A DNA stretch of 64,000 nt from Cellulosimicrobium marinum (GCF_020551945.1 NZ_JAJBZH010000004.1:1-64000), one strand, 5' to 3'. Shown: positions 48,848-59,127, counted from the first letter of the stretch. Made by a program: numbers and translations. Notes: a model not told the origin generated them from the letters alone.

Positions 48848-50548
48848 TCAGTCGCAGGTGAGCGCGTCGTGCTCGACCTCGACGGTCGAGGTGACGCTCT
48901 CGCCGTCGACCGTGCCGGTCGCCGTCACCGTCACCGTGCCGTCTTCGACGGACGCGGACCGCACGGCGAAGGCCTGGTACGCGCTCGCGCCCGGCGCGAC
49001 GTCCGCGACGTCACGCGTGCCGTACGGCGTCGCGAGGGTGATGTCGACGGGCGACTCCTCCCCGTTCGTCGCGCGGACGGCGACGTAGGCGCGGTCGGCG
49101 AGGCACTGCGACCGGGCGTCCACGTCGAGGTCGAGCCCGGGCTGGCCGCCGCTCGGCGTGCCGAAGACCTCGAGCTCGTAGAGGGAGAAGCCCCACTGCG
49201 TCGCCCGCTCCGTGGCGTACAGGCGCACGTGTCGACCCGTGCCGGTGACGGCGAGGTCGTCGAAGCCGCCGTTCCCGTCGGTGACGGTGTGCACCGTGGT
49301 CCAGGTCTTGCCGTCGGGCGAGGTCTGGATCTCGTACCCGGACCCGTAGGCGGTCTCCCAGTCGATCACGACGCGGTCGAGGTCGTAGCTCGCGCCGAGG
49401 TCGACGGCGATCCACTCCGGGTCGCTCCACGCGCTGCTCCAGCGCGTGCCGGCGTTGCCGTCCACGGCCATCTCGGGCTCGTGGCCGGGCTCGTCGATGC
49501 TCGACGCCGTCACCGGCCGAACGAGGGCGAGGGAGTCCTCGTCCTCGTTCCCGCCGCCGTCGTCGGTCGTGTAGCAGCGCAGGTACTGGTAGGACTCCGC
49601 GGACGTCTCGAACGACGGCGCCCAGTCCCACTCGTAGGTGTAGTACTGCACGTACGGCTCGGCCGCGGCGAAGATCGCCGGGAGGTCCATGTCACCGTTG
49701 CCGAGGGCGACCTGGCGCATGTCGCCGGGCGCGTCGATGTTCACGGCGTCCTTGACGTGGAGGAGCTCGATGCGGTCGCCGTGCTCCTCGATCCACGCCG
49801 GGACGTCGATCCCGGCGTCGGCGGCCCAGCCGACGTCGAGCTGGAACGTCACGTAGCGCGGGTCGGTGTTCGCCTCGATGACCTCCCACGCGCTGACCAT
49901 CTCGCCCGTCTCGGGGTGCGGGTAGCGCGTCGTGAACTCGCTCTGGTGGTTGTGCAGCGCGATCTTGTCGATGCCGTTCTCGTGCGCGTACCGGCCGAGT
50001 CGGTCGACGTGCTCCGCGGTGGCGAGCGCCTCCTCGTACGTGCCGTAGCCACCGCCCATCCCGCCGGTGCCGATGTAGTCCTGGCCCAGCGCGACGGCGT
50101 AGGCGACGGTCGCGGGCCACGAGTCCCAGCTCGTGCTGCCGTGGCTCGACGACACCTCGAGACCGTGCGAGTCGAGGATCGCGGCGTAGTCCTCGACGGG
50201 CATCGAGTAGGGCTGGTCGTACGGCTCGACGTGGGTGAACCCGGCGGCGGCGACCTCGCCGAGGACGCGGTCGAGCGTCTCGGGCGACGGCGTGCCGGAG
50301 CCGATCTCGCCGACGTGCGTGTAGAGCTGGATGGAGATCTTCGAGTCGGGGAGGCCGTCGCCCTCCTCGCAGGTCGCGGCGGAGGCGGAGGTCGTGGCGG
50401 CGGTCGTGGTGGCGGTCGGTGGGGGAGCGGAGGTGGTGGATGGTGTCGCGAGGGCGGGCGCCGCGGCGAGCGTGCCCGCGAGGAGCGCACCGCCCGTCAG
50501 TGCCGTGCCGACGCGTCGGGCGCGTGCTGATGCGTGCGCGATCTGCAT
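48848..50548 (-). CDS. secreted sugar phosphate isomerase/epimerase-like protein with F5/8C (discoidin) domain
   Basis: 566 residues from ATG 50548 with TTGGAG 6 bases upstream. A signal peptide (about 1-34, RARRVGTALTGGALLAG ... PALA) is followed by a Thr/Ala linker. A xylose-isomerase-like TIM barrel (62-315: SIQLYTHVGEIG, IALHNHQSEF, FQLDVGWAADAG, LLHVKDAV) comes next, then an F5/8 type C carbohydrate-binding domain (about 345-463) and a C-terminal beta domain (468-566). It probably acts outside the cell on a sugar or polysaccharide. A LacI-type operator overlaps its promoter region. No membrane anchor is seen. Confidence 0.85.
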   Translation of the reverse strand: MQIAHASARARRVGTALTGGALLAGTLAAAPALATPSTTSAPPPTATTTAATTSASAATCEEGDGLPDSKISIQLYTHVGEIGSGTPSPETLDRVLGEVAAAGFTHVEPYDQPYSMPVEDYAAILDSHGLEVSSSHGSTSWDSWPATVAYAVALGQDYIGTGGMGGGYGTYEEALATAEHVDRLGRYAHENGIDKIALHNHQSEFTTRYPHPETGEMVSAWEVIEANTDPRYVTFQLDVGWAADAGIDVPAWIEEHGDRIELLHVKDAVNIDAPGDMRQVALGNGDMDLPAIFAAAEPYVQYYTYEWDWAPSFETSAESYQYLRCYTTDDGGGNEDEDSLALVRPVTASSIDEPGHEPEMAVDGNAGTRWSSAWSDPEWIAVDLGASYDLDRVVIDWETAYGSGYEIQTSPDGKTWTTVHTVTDGNGGFDDLAVTGTGRHVRLYATERATQWGFSLYELEVFGTPSGGQPGLDLDVDARSQCLADRAYVAVRATNGEESPVDITLATPYGTRDVADVAPGASAYQAFAVRSASVEDGTVTVTATGTVDGESVTSTVEVEHDALTCD

Positions 50549-50558
50549 GTGACTCCAA

Positions 50559-50574
50559 TTGACAACGCTGTCTA
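50559..50574 (-). promoter_or_regulatory. LacI-family operator upstream of the discoidin-isomerase gene
   Basis: TTGACAACGCTGTCTA is a near-palindrome with the central CG and half-sites (TGACA/TGTC) typical of LacI-family regulators. It ends 10 bases before the start codon, so binding would block transcription. No lacI-type gene is in the window. The remaining gap (50575-50750) holds another hairpin (CGGCACGATC/GATCGTGCCG) but no gene. Confidence 0.55.
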
Positions 50575-50750
50575 CTTGGGTTGACGAGCATGCGACTTCT
50601 GATGCCGCGGATGCAAAAGCAGTCTCGTGGTGCTCCACGGACGTGTCAAGGACCCGACCCTGCGGTGCCGAACCCGGGGTTGTGCGGCACGATCGCCCGA
50701 TCGTGCCGAGCAAGCCGGGGTTCGGGGGTGTGCAGCCCGGGAACGCCGCA

Positions 50751-50782
50751 GGGCGGGCCCGACCCGGAGGTCGGACCCGCCC
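50751..50782 (-). terminator. terminator of the ABC ATPase gene
   Basis: A 14-bp stem with one mismatch (50751-50764 with 50769-50782) and a 4-base loop lies 20 bases downstream of the stop on the minus strand. Confidence 0.7.
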
Positions 50783-50801
50783 TGTCGGAGCGGTGCGGGG
50801 A

Positions 50802-51926
<1,125 letters not shown>

Positions 51927-52023
51927 GACTGGTACATCCCTCCACCGGCAGGTACGTGCCGGACGATCCGTTGTGCAGTGACGTGTCCTGTCGACGTTGC
52001 TCAGGCCTCGATGGTGGTCGAGC

Positions 52024-52039
52024 GTGTCTTCGACGACAC
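52024..52039. promoter_or_regulatory. imperfect 16-bp palindrome upstream of msiK
   Basis: GTGTCTTCGACGACAC has 5-bp perfect ends and a symmetric centre with two mismatched positions. It lies in the 211-base gap between otsB and the ABC ATPase gene. It might be an operator. No other feature was seen in the gap. Confidence 0.25.
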
Positions 52040-52137
52040 AGAAGAAGTCGGGCCCCCGGGCGTGAACGGACGGGGTCCCGACGTCATCGTGCAGCCGATC
52101 CTACCCCTGCGGTGTGAGTGCTCCGTCACACCGGAGG

Positions 52138-52962
52138 TCACGATCCGGTCGCGGTCTCCTCCAGGGCGCGGGCGAGCTCGTCGAGCGCGGCGGCGAGCTC
52201 GTCGACGTCGGCCACGCGCCGCGCCGCGAGCGTCTTGCCGGGTCCGACCTTGATCCCGAGGTCCTGCTCGCCCAGCACCGAGAACACCGTCTCGTCGGTC
52301 GTGTCGTCGCCCGCGTAGAGGATCCGGGCGGGCTGCCCCGGCATCCCCACCTCCTGCGCGACGGCGGCCCGCAGCCGGTCCGCGGCCTCGCCCTTGGACG
52401 TCTCCAGGACGGCGATCTCGACGACGTCCTTGCCGTGCATCGCGTGCAGCCCGAGGTGCTGCGCCACGGCGTCCGCGGCGGAGATCGCGGCCCGGGTGTC
52501 GTCGGGGGAGGCGAGGCGCGTGTGCAGGACGGCGGCGCTCGGCTTGTCCTGCACCCACGCGCCCTCGCGCCCGGCGACGGCGTCCGCGAGCCCCGCCCGC
52601 AGCGCGCCGAGCGCGCGCTCCTGGTCGGCCGCGAGCCGCAGCGGGACGGCGTCGACGCCGTCGGCGGTCACCCGCCCGGTCTCGGCGCCGTGGCTGCCCA
52701 CGAGGAACGCGCCGACCGGCGGCGCCCCGCACGCCGCGAGGTCGCTGAGGTTGCGGCCCGAGACGAGGGCGAGGCACGTCGTCGTCCCGCGGACCGCGGC
52801 GGCGAGACGGTCCACGGCGGCCCGGGCGGCGGGAGCCATGCGTGCCGCGAGCGGGTCGTCGACGAGCGGGGCGAGCGTGCCGTCGAAGTCGAGCGCGACG
52901 AGCCGGGGCCCGGGGCCCTCGGCGAACGCGCGGACGGCGGCCGCGAGGTCGGGCGCGCTCAC
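52138..52962 (-). CDS. otsB: trehalose-6-phosphate phosphatase
   Basis: Dephosphorylates trehalose-6-phosphate. 274 residues from GTG 52962, overlapping the otsA stop (GTGA). The HAD motifs are [15 protein letters not shown] (motif I, nucleophile Asp), [10 protein letters not shown] (motif II), and [10 protein letters not shown] (motif IV). Confidence 0.94.
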   Translation of the reverse strand: MSAPDLAAAVRAFAEGPGPRLVALDFDGTLAPLVDDPLAARMAPAARAAVDRLAAAVRGTTTCLALVSGRNLSDLAACGAPPVGAFLVGSHGAETGRVTADGVDAVPLRLAADQERALGALRAGLADAVAGREGAWVQDKPSAAVLHTRLASPDDTRAAISAADAVAQHLGLHAMHGKDVVEIAVLETSKGEAADRLRAAVAQEVGMPGQPARILYAGDDTTDETVFSVLGEQDLGIKVGPGKTLAARRVADVDELAAALDELARALEETATGS

Positions 52963-54425
52963 GCGTCGCCCCCCGGCGCGGTGACCCGGCCCACGGGGCG
53001 CGGGACGCGCGACGGCATCGCGGTGAGGACGCCGAGGAACGACTCGGACCACTTCGCGACGTCGTCGGACAGGACGCGGCGCCGCAGCCGGCGCATGCGC
53101 TTGCGCTGCTCACGGTGGTCCATGTGCGCGGCGGCGACGATGATGTCCTTCATCCCGTCGATGTCGTGCGGGTTGACGAGCAGGGCGCCGGACGCGAGCT
53201 CGTCGGCCGCGCCGGTGAACTCCGACAGCACGAGCACGCCGCGGTCGTCCGAGCGCGCGGCCACGTACTCCTTCGCGACGAGGTTCATGCCGTCCCGCAG
53301 GGACGTCACGAGCATGACGTCCGCGGCGAGGTAGAGGGCCGCCATCTCGTCGGCGGGGTACGAGTGGTGCAGGTAGTGGATCGCGGCGTGGCCGATCTCC
53401 GCGTACTCGCCGTTGATGCGCCCCACCGCGCCCTCGACGTGCTCGCGCAGCTCCTGGTAGGCGTCGACGTTCTCCCGGCTCGGGCTCGCCACCTGGACGA
53501 GCGTCGCGTGCTCGACGTCGAGGCGCCCGTCCTGCAGCAGCTCGCCGTACGCCTTGATGCGGTGCCGGATGCCCTTGGTGTAGTCGAGGCGGTCGACGCC
53601 CAGCATCATGACGTCCGGGTCGCCGAGGTCGGCGCGGATCTCGCGGGCGCGCTGCTGCACCTCGGGGGTGCGGGCGAGCTCGTCGAACCGGCGCGAGTCG
53701 ATGGAGATGGGGAACGCGGCCGCGCGCACGTGCCGGTCGTGCCCCTCCTCGCCCGGGACGGTGATCATCGGGCCGCGCGTCGTATACGCGCGCAGGCGCC
53801 GCACCGCGCGGATGAAGTTCGCGGCGTCGCCGGCGCGCTGGAAGCCGACGAGGTCCGCGCCGAGGAGCCCGTCGAGGACCTGGCGGCGCCACGGGAGCTG
53901 CTGGAACAGCTCCAGGGGCGGGAAGGGGATGTGGTTGAAGAAGCCGATGCGCACGTCGGGGCGCTTCTCGCGGATCATCTTCGGCACGAGCTGCAGCTGG
54001 TAGTCGTGGACCCACACCACGGCGCCGTAGGCGGCCTGCTCGACGGCGGCGTCCGCGAAGCGCTGGTTGACGCGCCGGTACGCGTCCCACCAGGTGCGGT
54101 GGTACGTCGGGGGAGAGATGACGTCGTGGTAGAGCGGCCACAGGGTGTCGTTGGAGAAGCCCTCGTAGTACCGCTCGATCTCGTCGGCGCTCAGCGTGAC
54201 CGGGACGAGGCGCATGTCGTCGGCGTCGAACGGCTCGGTCGCGAGATCCGGGGCGCCCGACCAGCCCACCCACGCGCCGTCGGCCGCCTGCATGACCGGG
54301 GCGAGCGCGGTGACGAGACCGCCGGGGGAGCGGTTCCAGTCCACGTCACCGCCGGGACGGACGGTGAAGTCCACCGGCAGCCGGTTGGCCACGACGACGA
54401 GATCGAACCCCTCTTTGCCTGACAA
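52959..54425 (-). CDS. otsA: trehalose-6-phosphate synthase
   Basis: Makes trehalose-6-phosphate from UDP- or GDP-glucose and glucose-6-phosphate. 488 residues from a TTG at 54425, chosen because AAGGAG lies exactly 7 bases upstream. An in-frame GTG at 54455 would add 10 residues but has no ribosome site. GT20 motifs: [11 protein letters not shown], the [10 protein letters not shown] loop, [26 protein letters not shown] and [17 protein letters not shown]. First gene of otsA-otsB, divergent from the kinase gene across 94 bases. Confidence 0.94.
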   Translation of the reverse strand: MSGKEGFDLVVVANRLPVDFTVRPGGDVDWNRSPGGLVTALAPVMQAADGAWVGWSGAPDLATEPFDADDMRLVPVTLSADEIERYYEGFSNDTLWPLYHDVISPPTYHRTWWDAYRRVNQRFADAAVEQAAYGAVVWVHDYQLQLVPKMIREKRPDVRIGFFNHIPFPPLELFQQLPWRRQVLDGLLGADLVGFQRAGDAANFIRAVRRLRAYTTRGPMITVPGEEGHDRHVRAAAFPISIDSRRFDELARTPEVQQRAREIRADLGDPDVMMLGVDRLDYTKGIRHRIKAYGELLQDGRLDVEHATLVQVASPSRENVDAYQELREHVEGAVGRINGEYAEIGHAAIHYLHHSYPADEMAALYLAADVMLVTSLRDGMNLVAKEYVAARSDDRGVLVLSEFTGAADELASGALLVNPHDIDGMKDIIVAAAHMDHREQRKRMRRLRRRVLSDDVAKWSESFLGVLTAMPSRVPRPVGRVTAPGGDA

Positions 54426-54507
54426 TCGATTTCTCCTTGAGCTTCGATGAACCACGCCTGGGCCTGCCAGGATAGTGGGCCGACCGGCCGCACAGGCCGT
54501 CAGCGGC

Positions 54508-54513
54508 TACCTT
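54508..54513 (+). promoter_or_regulatory. -10 box (TACCTT) of the Ser/Thr kinase gene
   Basis: TACCTT ends 6 bases before ATG 54520. Confidence 0.5.
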
Positions 54514-54519
54514 GTCACC

Positions 54520-56196
54520 ATGGAGGAGTCCACGCAGCGCGTCGCGGCGACGACCGGCCGCGGGCCCGCCCCCGGCAGCGAGGTCGGGGGCTACCTCATC
54601 GGGGCGCGGCTCGGCTCCGGGGCCATGGGCACCGTCCACAGCGCGCACGACGGCGGCGGGAACCTCGTCGCCATCAAGCTCCTCCACGCGCACGTCGACC
54701 TCGACGCCGCCGCCCAGGGGCGCGAGCGGCTCCGCCGCGAGGCGCTCGCCCTCCAGCGGCTGCGCCACCCCGCCGTCGCCCAGATCCTCGACGTCGAGCT
54801 CGACGGGCCCGACGCGTTCATCGTCACCGAGCTCGTCGACGGCCCGACGCTCGAGGACGAGGTCGCCGACGGCGGCCCCCTCGACGCGTGGGACCTGTAC
54901 GAGCTCGCCGACCAGCTCGCCGCCGCGCTCGAGGTCGTGCACGCCACCGGCGTGATCCACCGCGACCTCAAGCCCAGCAACGTCCTCGTCTCGTCGCGCG
55001 GGCCCGTGCTCATCGACTTCGGCATCGCCCACGGCCTCGACGACGCCCGCGTGACGTCCACCGGGCTCGTCATGGGCACCCCCGGGTACCTCGCGCCCGA
55101 GCTCCTGGAAGGCGCGACGCCCGGGGCCGACACCGACTGGTGGGGGTGGGCGGCGATGCTCGCCTACGCCGCGACCGGACGGGCCCCCTTCGGCGTGCGG
55201 CCCACCGACGTCGTCCTCGCCCGCGCCCGCAGCGGCCGGCCCGACCTCGCGGGCCTCGGACCCGTGACCGCCGGTGCGCTCGCCGCCGCCCTGCACGCCG
55301 ACCCCGCGCAGCGGCTCGGCCCCACCGAGGTCGTCGCGGCGCTGCGCCAGGCGGCCGACGCGGGCGACGCCCCCACCCGGCTCGTGGGCCCCCCGACCGG
55401 TCCGACCGCCGTCGTGCCCCCGCCCCTGCCGGTCACCCAGACGCAGGTGAACGACGGGCGCACCGTCGCCGTGCCCGTCGGCGACCCCGCCGCGCAGTTC
55501 GTCGGCGGCGACGCGCCCCCCGACCAGGACCTGCTCGACGAGCTCGGCGCGCCCCGGCCCGAGGCCGAGGGCGAGCCGCTGTACGTGCGCCCCGTCCCGG
55601 CGTCGCGCCGCGCCGCCCTCACCCTGCTCGCCGTGCCGCTCGTCCTCCTCGCGGCGGTGCTGCCCGGCGTCGCGTTCGGCGTGCTCGCCCTGATCGTCGT
55701 CCTCGCCCGCGTCGTGGGCGTCACGACCGAGTCCCTGCACACCCGGCGCGAACGGCGCGGCGTCCAGCGCAGCGACACCGCCCGGTCCGTCGCCGCGTCG
55801 CCCTGGTACGTCTTCCGCGCCCTCATCGGCGCCCTGCCGTCGCTCCTCGTCGCCGCGTGCGCCGGGGTGCTCGTCGTCGTCGCCGGCTGGTGGCTGCTCG
55901 ACGCCGACCGCTGGGTCGTGCTGCGCGACACCGACGGCGGCAACGCGCCCCTCGTGACGTCCCTCGTGCTGTGGCTCGCGATGCTCGCCGCGGTGGTGCT
56001 CGCGTGGGTGGGGCCGCTCACCCACCTCACACGCTACGGGACGCGGACGGCCCTCGCCCGCGTCGCCCCCGGCCGCACCGGCACGCTCGTGCTGCTCGGC
56101 GTCGGGGTCGTGCTCACCGTCGTGTGCGTCGTGCTGGTCGTCTCCGACCGCCCCGTGGAGTGGTGGCCGTTCCCCGGCCCGCCCGACCTGCGCTGA
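54520..56196 (+). CDS. membrane serine/threonine protein kinase
   Basis: 558 residues. The N-terminal Hanks-type kinase domain (about 24-295) has a Gly-rich loop LGSGAMGTVH, ATP-binding Lys53 in VAIKLL, catalytic HRDLKPSN (Asp149), DFG at 166-168 and GTPGYLAPE. A Pro-rich linker (about 300-360) leads to several C-terminal membrane segments (about 365-400, 430-455, 470-495 and 520-540). No PASTA or other extracytoplasmic sensor domain is present, which distinguishes it from PknB. The ligand and substrates are unknown. Confidence 0.88.
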   Translation: MEESTQRVAATTGRGPAPGSEVGGYLIGARLGSGAMGTVHSAHDGGGNLVAIKLLHAHVDLDAAAQGRERLRREALALQRLRHPAVAQILDVELDGPDAFIVTELVDGPTLEDEVADGGPLDAWDLYELADQLAAALEVVHATGVIHRDLKPSNVLVSSRGPVLIDFGIAHGLDDARVTSTGLVMGTPGYLAPELLEGATPGADTDWWGWAAMLAYAATGRAPFGVRPTDVVLARARSGRPDLAGLGPVTAGALAAALHADPAQRLGPTEVVAALRQAADAGDAPTRLVGPPTGPTAVVPPPLPVTQTQVNDGRTVAVPVGDPAAQFVGGDAPPDQDLLDELGAPRPEAEGEPLYVRPVPASRRAALTLLAVPLVLLAAVLPGVAFGVLALIVVLARVVGVTTESLHTRRERRGVQRSDTARSVAASPWYVFRALIGALPSLLVAACAGVLVVVAGWWLLDADRWVVLRDTDGGNAPLVTSLVLWLAMLAAVVLAWVGPLTHLTRYGTRTALARVAPGRTGTLVLLGVGVVLTVVCVVLVVSDRPVEWWPFPGPPDLR

Positions 56197-56254
56197 GCCG
56201 CCCCGACCCGCCCCGTCCTCCGGACGCTCCCAGCGCGGTCCCAGCCGCCCTGTG

Positions 56255-56260
56255 TACGCT
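56255..56260 (+). promoter_or_regulatory. -10 box (TACGCT) of the membrane-protein gene
   Basis: TACGCT ends 6 bases before GTG 56267, favouring that start over the GTG at 56252. Confidence 0.45.
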
Positions 56261-56266
56261 GGCGCC

Positions 56267-56839
56267 GTGCTGCGGACGACCGTCCCGCGCGCGAGGTCGC
56301 GCGGTCAGGTGGGCACGTCCGTCGTGCCCGCGACCGGACGGTTCGGCACCCCCGTCGTCCTCCTCGTCCTCCTCGCCGCGACCGCGGTGACGCAGCTCGC
56401 CGACCGCGGCTTCGCCGTCGTCCACCAGTGCGTCACCGTGCCCGGTCCGTGGCGGCTCGCAGGAGTGCACCTCGCGCTCGTGCACGAGGCCCCCGACTGC
56501 CCCTCCGGCACGGCCCTGGGCGGCGAGCACGCCGCCGTCGTCACCGTGCTCGGCGTCCTCGCGCTCCCGGTCCTGCTCGCCCACGTCGCCGCCGGCCTCG
56601 TCGTCTGGGGCGCAGCGGCGTCCGTGCGCCGCACCCAGGAGCGCGTCCGGGCGCTCGCCACCGGCACCACGGCCGTCCTCCGGGCCGCCCTCGCGCGCGT
56701 CCTCGGGACGCCCCTGCCCCGGACCGCACCCGGCACCGTCCGGCCCGCCGTGCCCGACGCCGTCCCCGCCGCCCTGCACCACCTCGCCGACGCCGTGGTG
56801 CGCACCCGGCGCGGACCCCCGCGCCTCGCCCTCGCCTGA
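56267..56839 (+). CDS. membrane protein of unknown function
   Basis: 190 residues from GTG 56267. A hydrophobic segment near 28-46 and another near 92-118 frame an extracytoplasmic loop with two cysteines (VVHQCVTVPG; EAPDCPSG) that could form a disulfide. The C-terminal ~70 residues are Ala/Arg-rich and cytoplasmic. No family recognised. It lies between the kinase gene and a DsbA-like gene, which could act on its cysteines. Confidence 0.65.
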   Translation: MLRTTVPRARSRGQVGTSVVPATGRFGTPVVLLVLLAATAVTQLADRGFAVVHQCVTVPGPWRLAGVHLALVHEAPDCPSGTALGGEHAAVVTVLGVLALPVLLAHVAAGLVVWGAAASVRRTQERVRALATGTTAVLRAALARVLGTPLPRTAPGTVRPAVPDAVPAALHHLADAVVRTRRGPPRLALA

Positions 56840-56918
56840 CGGCCGCCCGCGCCGTCGGCGACGCGCCCCCGCCCAGTCGTCCGCGGACGACGACCCGAAC
56901 CGCACCCGAAGGACCACC

Positions 56919-57773
56919 ATGCCCAGCAACGAAGCCCAGACCAAGGCCCAGCGCCGCGAGGCCGCCCGCGCGGAGGCCCTCGCGCTCCGCGAGGCCCAGG
57001 CGAAGCGCGACCGCCGCAACCGCTACATCACCATCGGCGCGCTCGTCGCCGGCCTCCTCGTGCTCGTCGGCGTGTTCCTCGCCATCTGGATCCCCGCGAT
57101 GCAGGACCGCAACGAGACCATCGACGCCGTCGCCGCCGGCAACCTCGACGACGTGACGAACCCCGCCAACTCCGACGGCGGCGGCATCACCATGGGAGCC
57201 GACGGCACCGCAGGCACCGACAACGGCGCCGAGGCCGTCGAGGTCGGCGTGTACCTCGACTACATGTGCCCCGTCTGCGGCGACTTCGAGGAGACCAACG
57301 GCGCCTCCATCGACGCGCTGCGCGAGGCCGGCGACATCACCGTCGTGCTGCACCCCGTCGCGATCCTCGACCGGTTCTCCCAGGGGTCGCAGTTCTCCAC
57401 CCGCGCCGTGGCCGCCGCCGGCCTCGTCGCCGACCAGGCCCCCGAGGCGATGAACGACTTCAACGCCCTCATGTTCGCCAACCAGCCCGCCGAGGGCACC
57501 GAGGGCCTCACCGACGAGCAGATCGCCGACCTCGCCGAGCAGGCCGGCGTGCCCGCCGACGTCGCCGCGCAGATCGCCGACGGCACCGCCACCGAGCAGT
57601 TCGCCGACTGGGCCGCCACCGCCACCAACGTCGCCACCAACGACGAGGCGCTGATCAACCCGCAGTCCGGCGGCTTCGGCACCCCGACCATCACGATCGA
57701 CGGCGAGCGCTGGGACGGCAACTGGTCCGACCCGAGCGCGCTCACCACCGCCGTGCAGGGCGCGCAGGGCTGA
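56919..57773 (+). CDS. DsbA-family thioredoxin-fold membrane-anchored protein
   Basis: 284 residues. A charged N-terminal cytoplasmic helix (1-35) precedes one membrane segment (36-60). An extracytoplasmic thioredoxin/DsbA domain (about 105-284) has the active site CPVC (Cys117, Cys120) in DYMCPVCGDFEE and a cis-Pro loop GFGTPTITID. It probably forms or isomerises disulfides in exported proteins. No VKOR gene is next to it in the window. Confidence 0.9.
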   Translation: MPSNEAQTKAQRREAARAEALALREAQAKRDRRNRYITIGALVAGLLVLVGVFLAIWIPAMQDRNETIDAVAAGNLDDVTNPANSDGGGITMGADGTAGTDNGAEAVEVGVYLDYMCPVCGDFEETNGASIDALREAGDITVVLHPVAILDRFSQGSQFSTRAVAAAGLVADQAPEAMNDFNALMFANQPAEGTEGLTDEQIADLAEQAGVPADVAAQIADGTATEQFADWAATATNVATNDEALINPQSGGFGTPTITIDGERWDGNWSDPSALTTAVQGAQG

Positions 57774-57850
57774 CGCCCCGGCCCACCACGCACACGCCCG
57801 GGGCCCCGGCGAGCAGGTAGTCTGTTCGCTCGCCCGGACCCCGGGCGCAC

Positions 57851-57923
57851 GCCGCCTTAGCTCAGCTGGTAGAGCGCTCGCCTTGTAAGCGAAAGGTCGT
57901 CGGTTCGAACCCGACAGGCGGCT
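57851..57923 (+). tRNA. tRNA-Thr (anticodon TGT)
   Basis: A full cloverleaf: 7-bp acceptor (GCCGCCT with AGGCGGC), D arm TAGCTCAGCTGGTAGAGC, anticodon loop CTTGTAA with TGT, and T arm GTCGG-TTCGAAC-CCGAC. The discriminator is T, and CCA is not encoded. A TAGTCT box about 28 bases upstream may be its promoter. Confidence 0.95.
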
Positions 57924-57928
57924 CCCCT

Positions 57929-57961
57929 CGAAGCCCCCGACCGTCCCGGTCGGGGGCTTCG
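57929..57961 (+). terminator. tRNA-Thr terminator
   Basis: A perfect 15-bp stem (57929-57943 with 57947-57961) with a 3-base loop follows the tRNA by five bases. It may also end the convergent SGNH hydrolase transcript. Confidence 0.8.
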
Positions 57962-58019
57962 CCGTTCGGGGGCTGCGCCGGTCGGGCGCATCGCCGTCCC
58001 GCTGGACGTCGCCGGCCGT

Positions 58020-58886
58020 TCAGTCCTGCGCGAGCGGAACCGGCAGCAGCTCCGGCGCCTTCGGCACCCGCCCGTCACCCGACGACACCCCCGTCAGACG
58101 ACGGTGCACCCACGGACCCACGTGCGCCCGCACCCACTGCGCGTTCTGGCGCGCCCGGTCGATCGCCGGCGACGGAGGCAGCGGCGACAACGGGTCGTCC
58201 CAGTCCACGTCGTCCGGCACCTGCCCCAGGCCCACCAGCGCCGCCTGCGCCACCCGACGGTGACCCTCCGGCGTCAGATGGATGCGGTCGTCCGACCACA
58301 TGCGCCAGTCCTGCAGCGCCCGCAGCCCCCACAGGTCCACCACGAACGCGCCCTGACGGCGCGCGATCGCCCAGACGTGCGCGTTGAACACGCCCACGCG
58401 CGACCGCGTCATCCCCACGAGCGGGGAGTGCGAGGCGTCGAACCCCGTCCCCAGCAGCACGTCGATCCCCGCCGCGCGCAACCGCGCCACCGCGTGCTCC
58501 AGGTTGCGGGCCAGCCGGTCGACGTCGGCGCTCGGGCGCAGGATGTCGTTCCCCCCGCCCACCAGGCTCACCAGGTCCGGCCCCATCGCGAGCGCCGCCG
58601 GCACCTGCTCCGTGAGGATCGACCGCAGCTTGCGGCCACGGATCGCGAGGTTCGCGTACCGCAGCGGCTCCTCGCCCACGGCCACCCGCCGCACCGCGAG
58701 ATGCTGCGCCAGCAGGTCCGCCCAGCCGCGCTGACGGTCCTCCTGCCCCGGGTACGGGTCCCACAGCCCCTCGGAGAACGAGTCGCCGACGGCGACGTAG
58801 CTCGTCCAGCGCGGCGCGTCGGCGTCGGGTGCGGGCGTCCCGGCGGTCGGGGAGGTCGAGGGGTTCTGCGTCGTCACCCGGCCCAT
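58020..58886 (-). CDS. SGNH/GDSL hydrolase family protein
   Basis: 288 residues from ATG 58886 with a GGAGGAG site. Block I GDSFSEG holds the nucleophile Ser, block III GGGNDILRP the Asn, and block V DDRIHLTPEGHRRVA the Asp-His pair. There is no signal peptide, so it acts in the cytoplasm on an unknown ester substrate. The Arg-rich frame upstream of the start (to about 59156) is intergenic repeat sequence. Confidence 0.88.
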   Translation of the reverse strand: MGRVTTQNPSTSPTAGTPAPDADAPRWTSYVAVGDSFSEGLWDPYPGQEDRQRGWADLLAQHLAVRRVAVGEEPLRYANLAIRGRKLRSILTEQVPAALAMGPDLVSLVGGGNDILRPSADVDRLARNLEHAVARLRAAGIDVLLGTGFDASHSPLVGMTRSRVGVFNAHVWAIARRQGAFVVDLWGLRALQDWRMWSDDRIHLTPEGHRRVAQAALVGLGQVPDDVDWDDPLSPLPPSPAIDRARQNAQWVRAHVGPWVHRRLTGVSSGDGRVPKAPELLPVPLAQD

Positions 58887-58974
58887 TGTGCTCCTCCGGT
58901 GCGTCGCGCGGGCGGCTGCGGGTCGTGGTGATGTGCCAGGTGGTGCTTCGGGCGGTCGCCACCGCGGTGGTTCC

Positions 58975-59054
58975 CGGGACGCGCGCGCGGTCTCCATCCG
59001 CCGCTCGTTCCTCGCGGCTCCCGCCAGGCCCGCCACGACCGCGCGCGCGTCCCG
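58975..59054. repeat. intergenic hairpin element, copy B
   Basis: In the 303-base gap upstream of the SGNH gene, 18-bp perfectly complementary arms (58975-58992 and 59037-59054) enclose a 44-base core (58993-59036). The core is nearly identical to that of element A at 24213-24261, apart from three small indels and one substitution. The arm sequences differ between copies, yet each pair is self-complementary. Confidence 0.75.
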
Positions 59055-59127
59055 TCCACCACCGCTCAGCCCGACCGCGCGTCTCTCCCGCGCGCATCCC
59101 GTCCACCACCCCTTAGCCCGACCGCGC
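59044..59127. repeat. 37-bp direct repeat after hairpin element B
   Basis: Copies at 59044-59080 and 59091-59127 (period 47) differ at a few positions. The first overlaps the right arm of element B. No gene was seen in the rest of 58887-59189. Confidence 0.75.
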
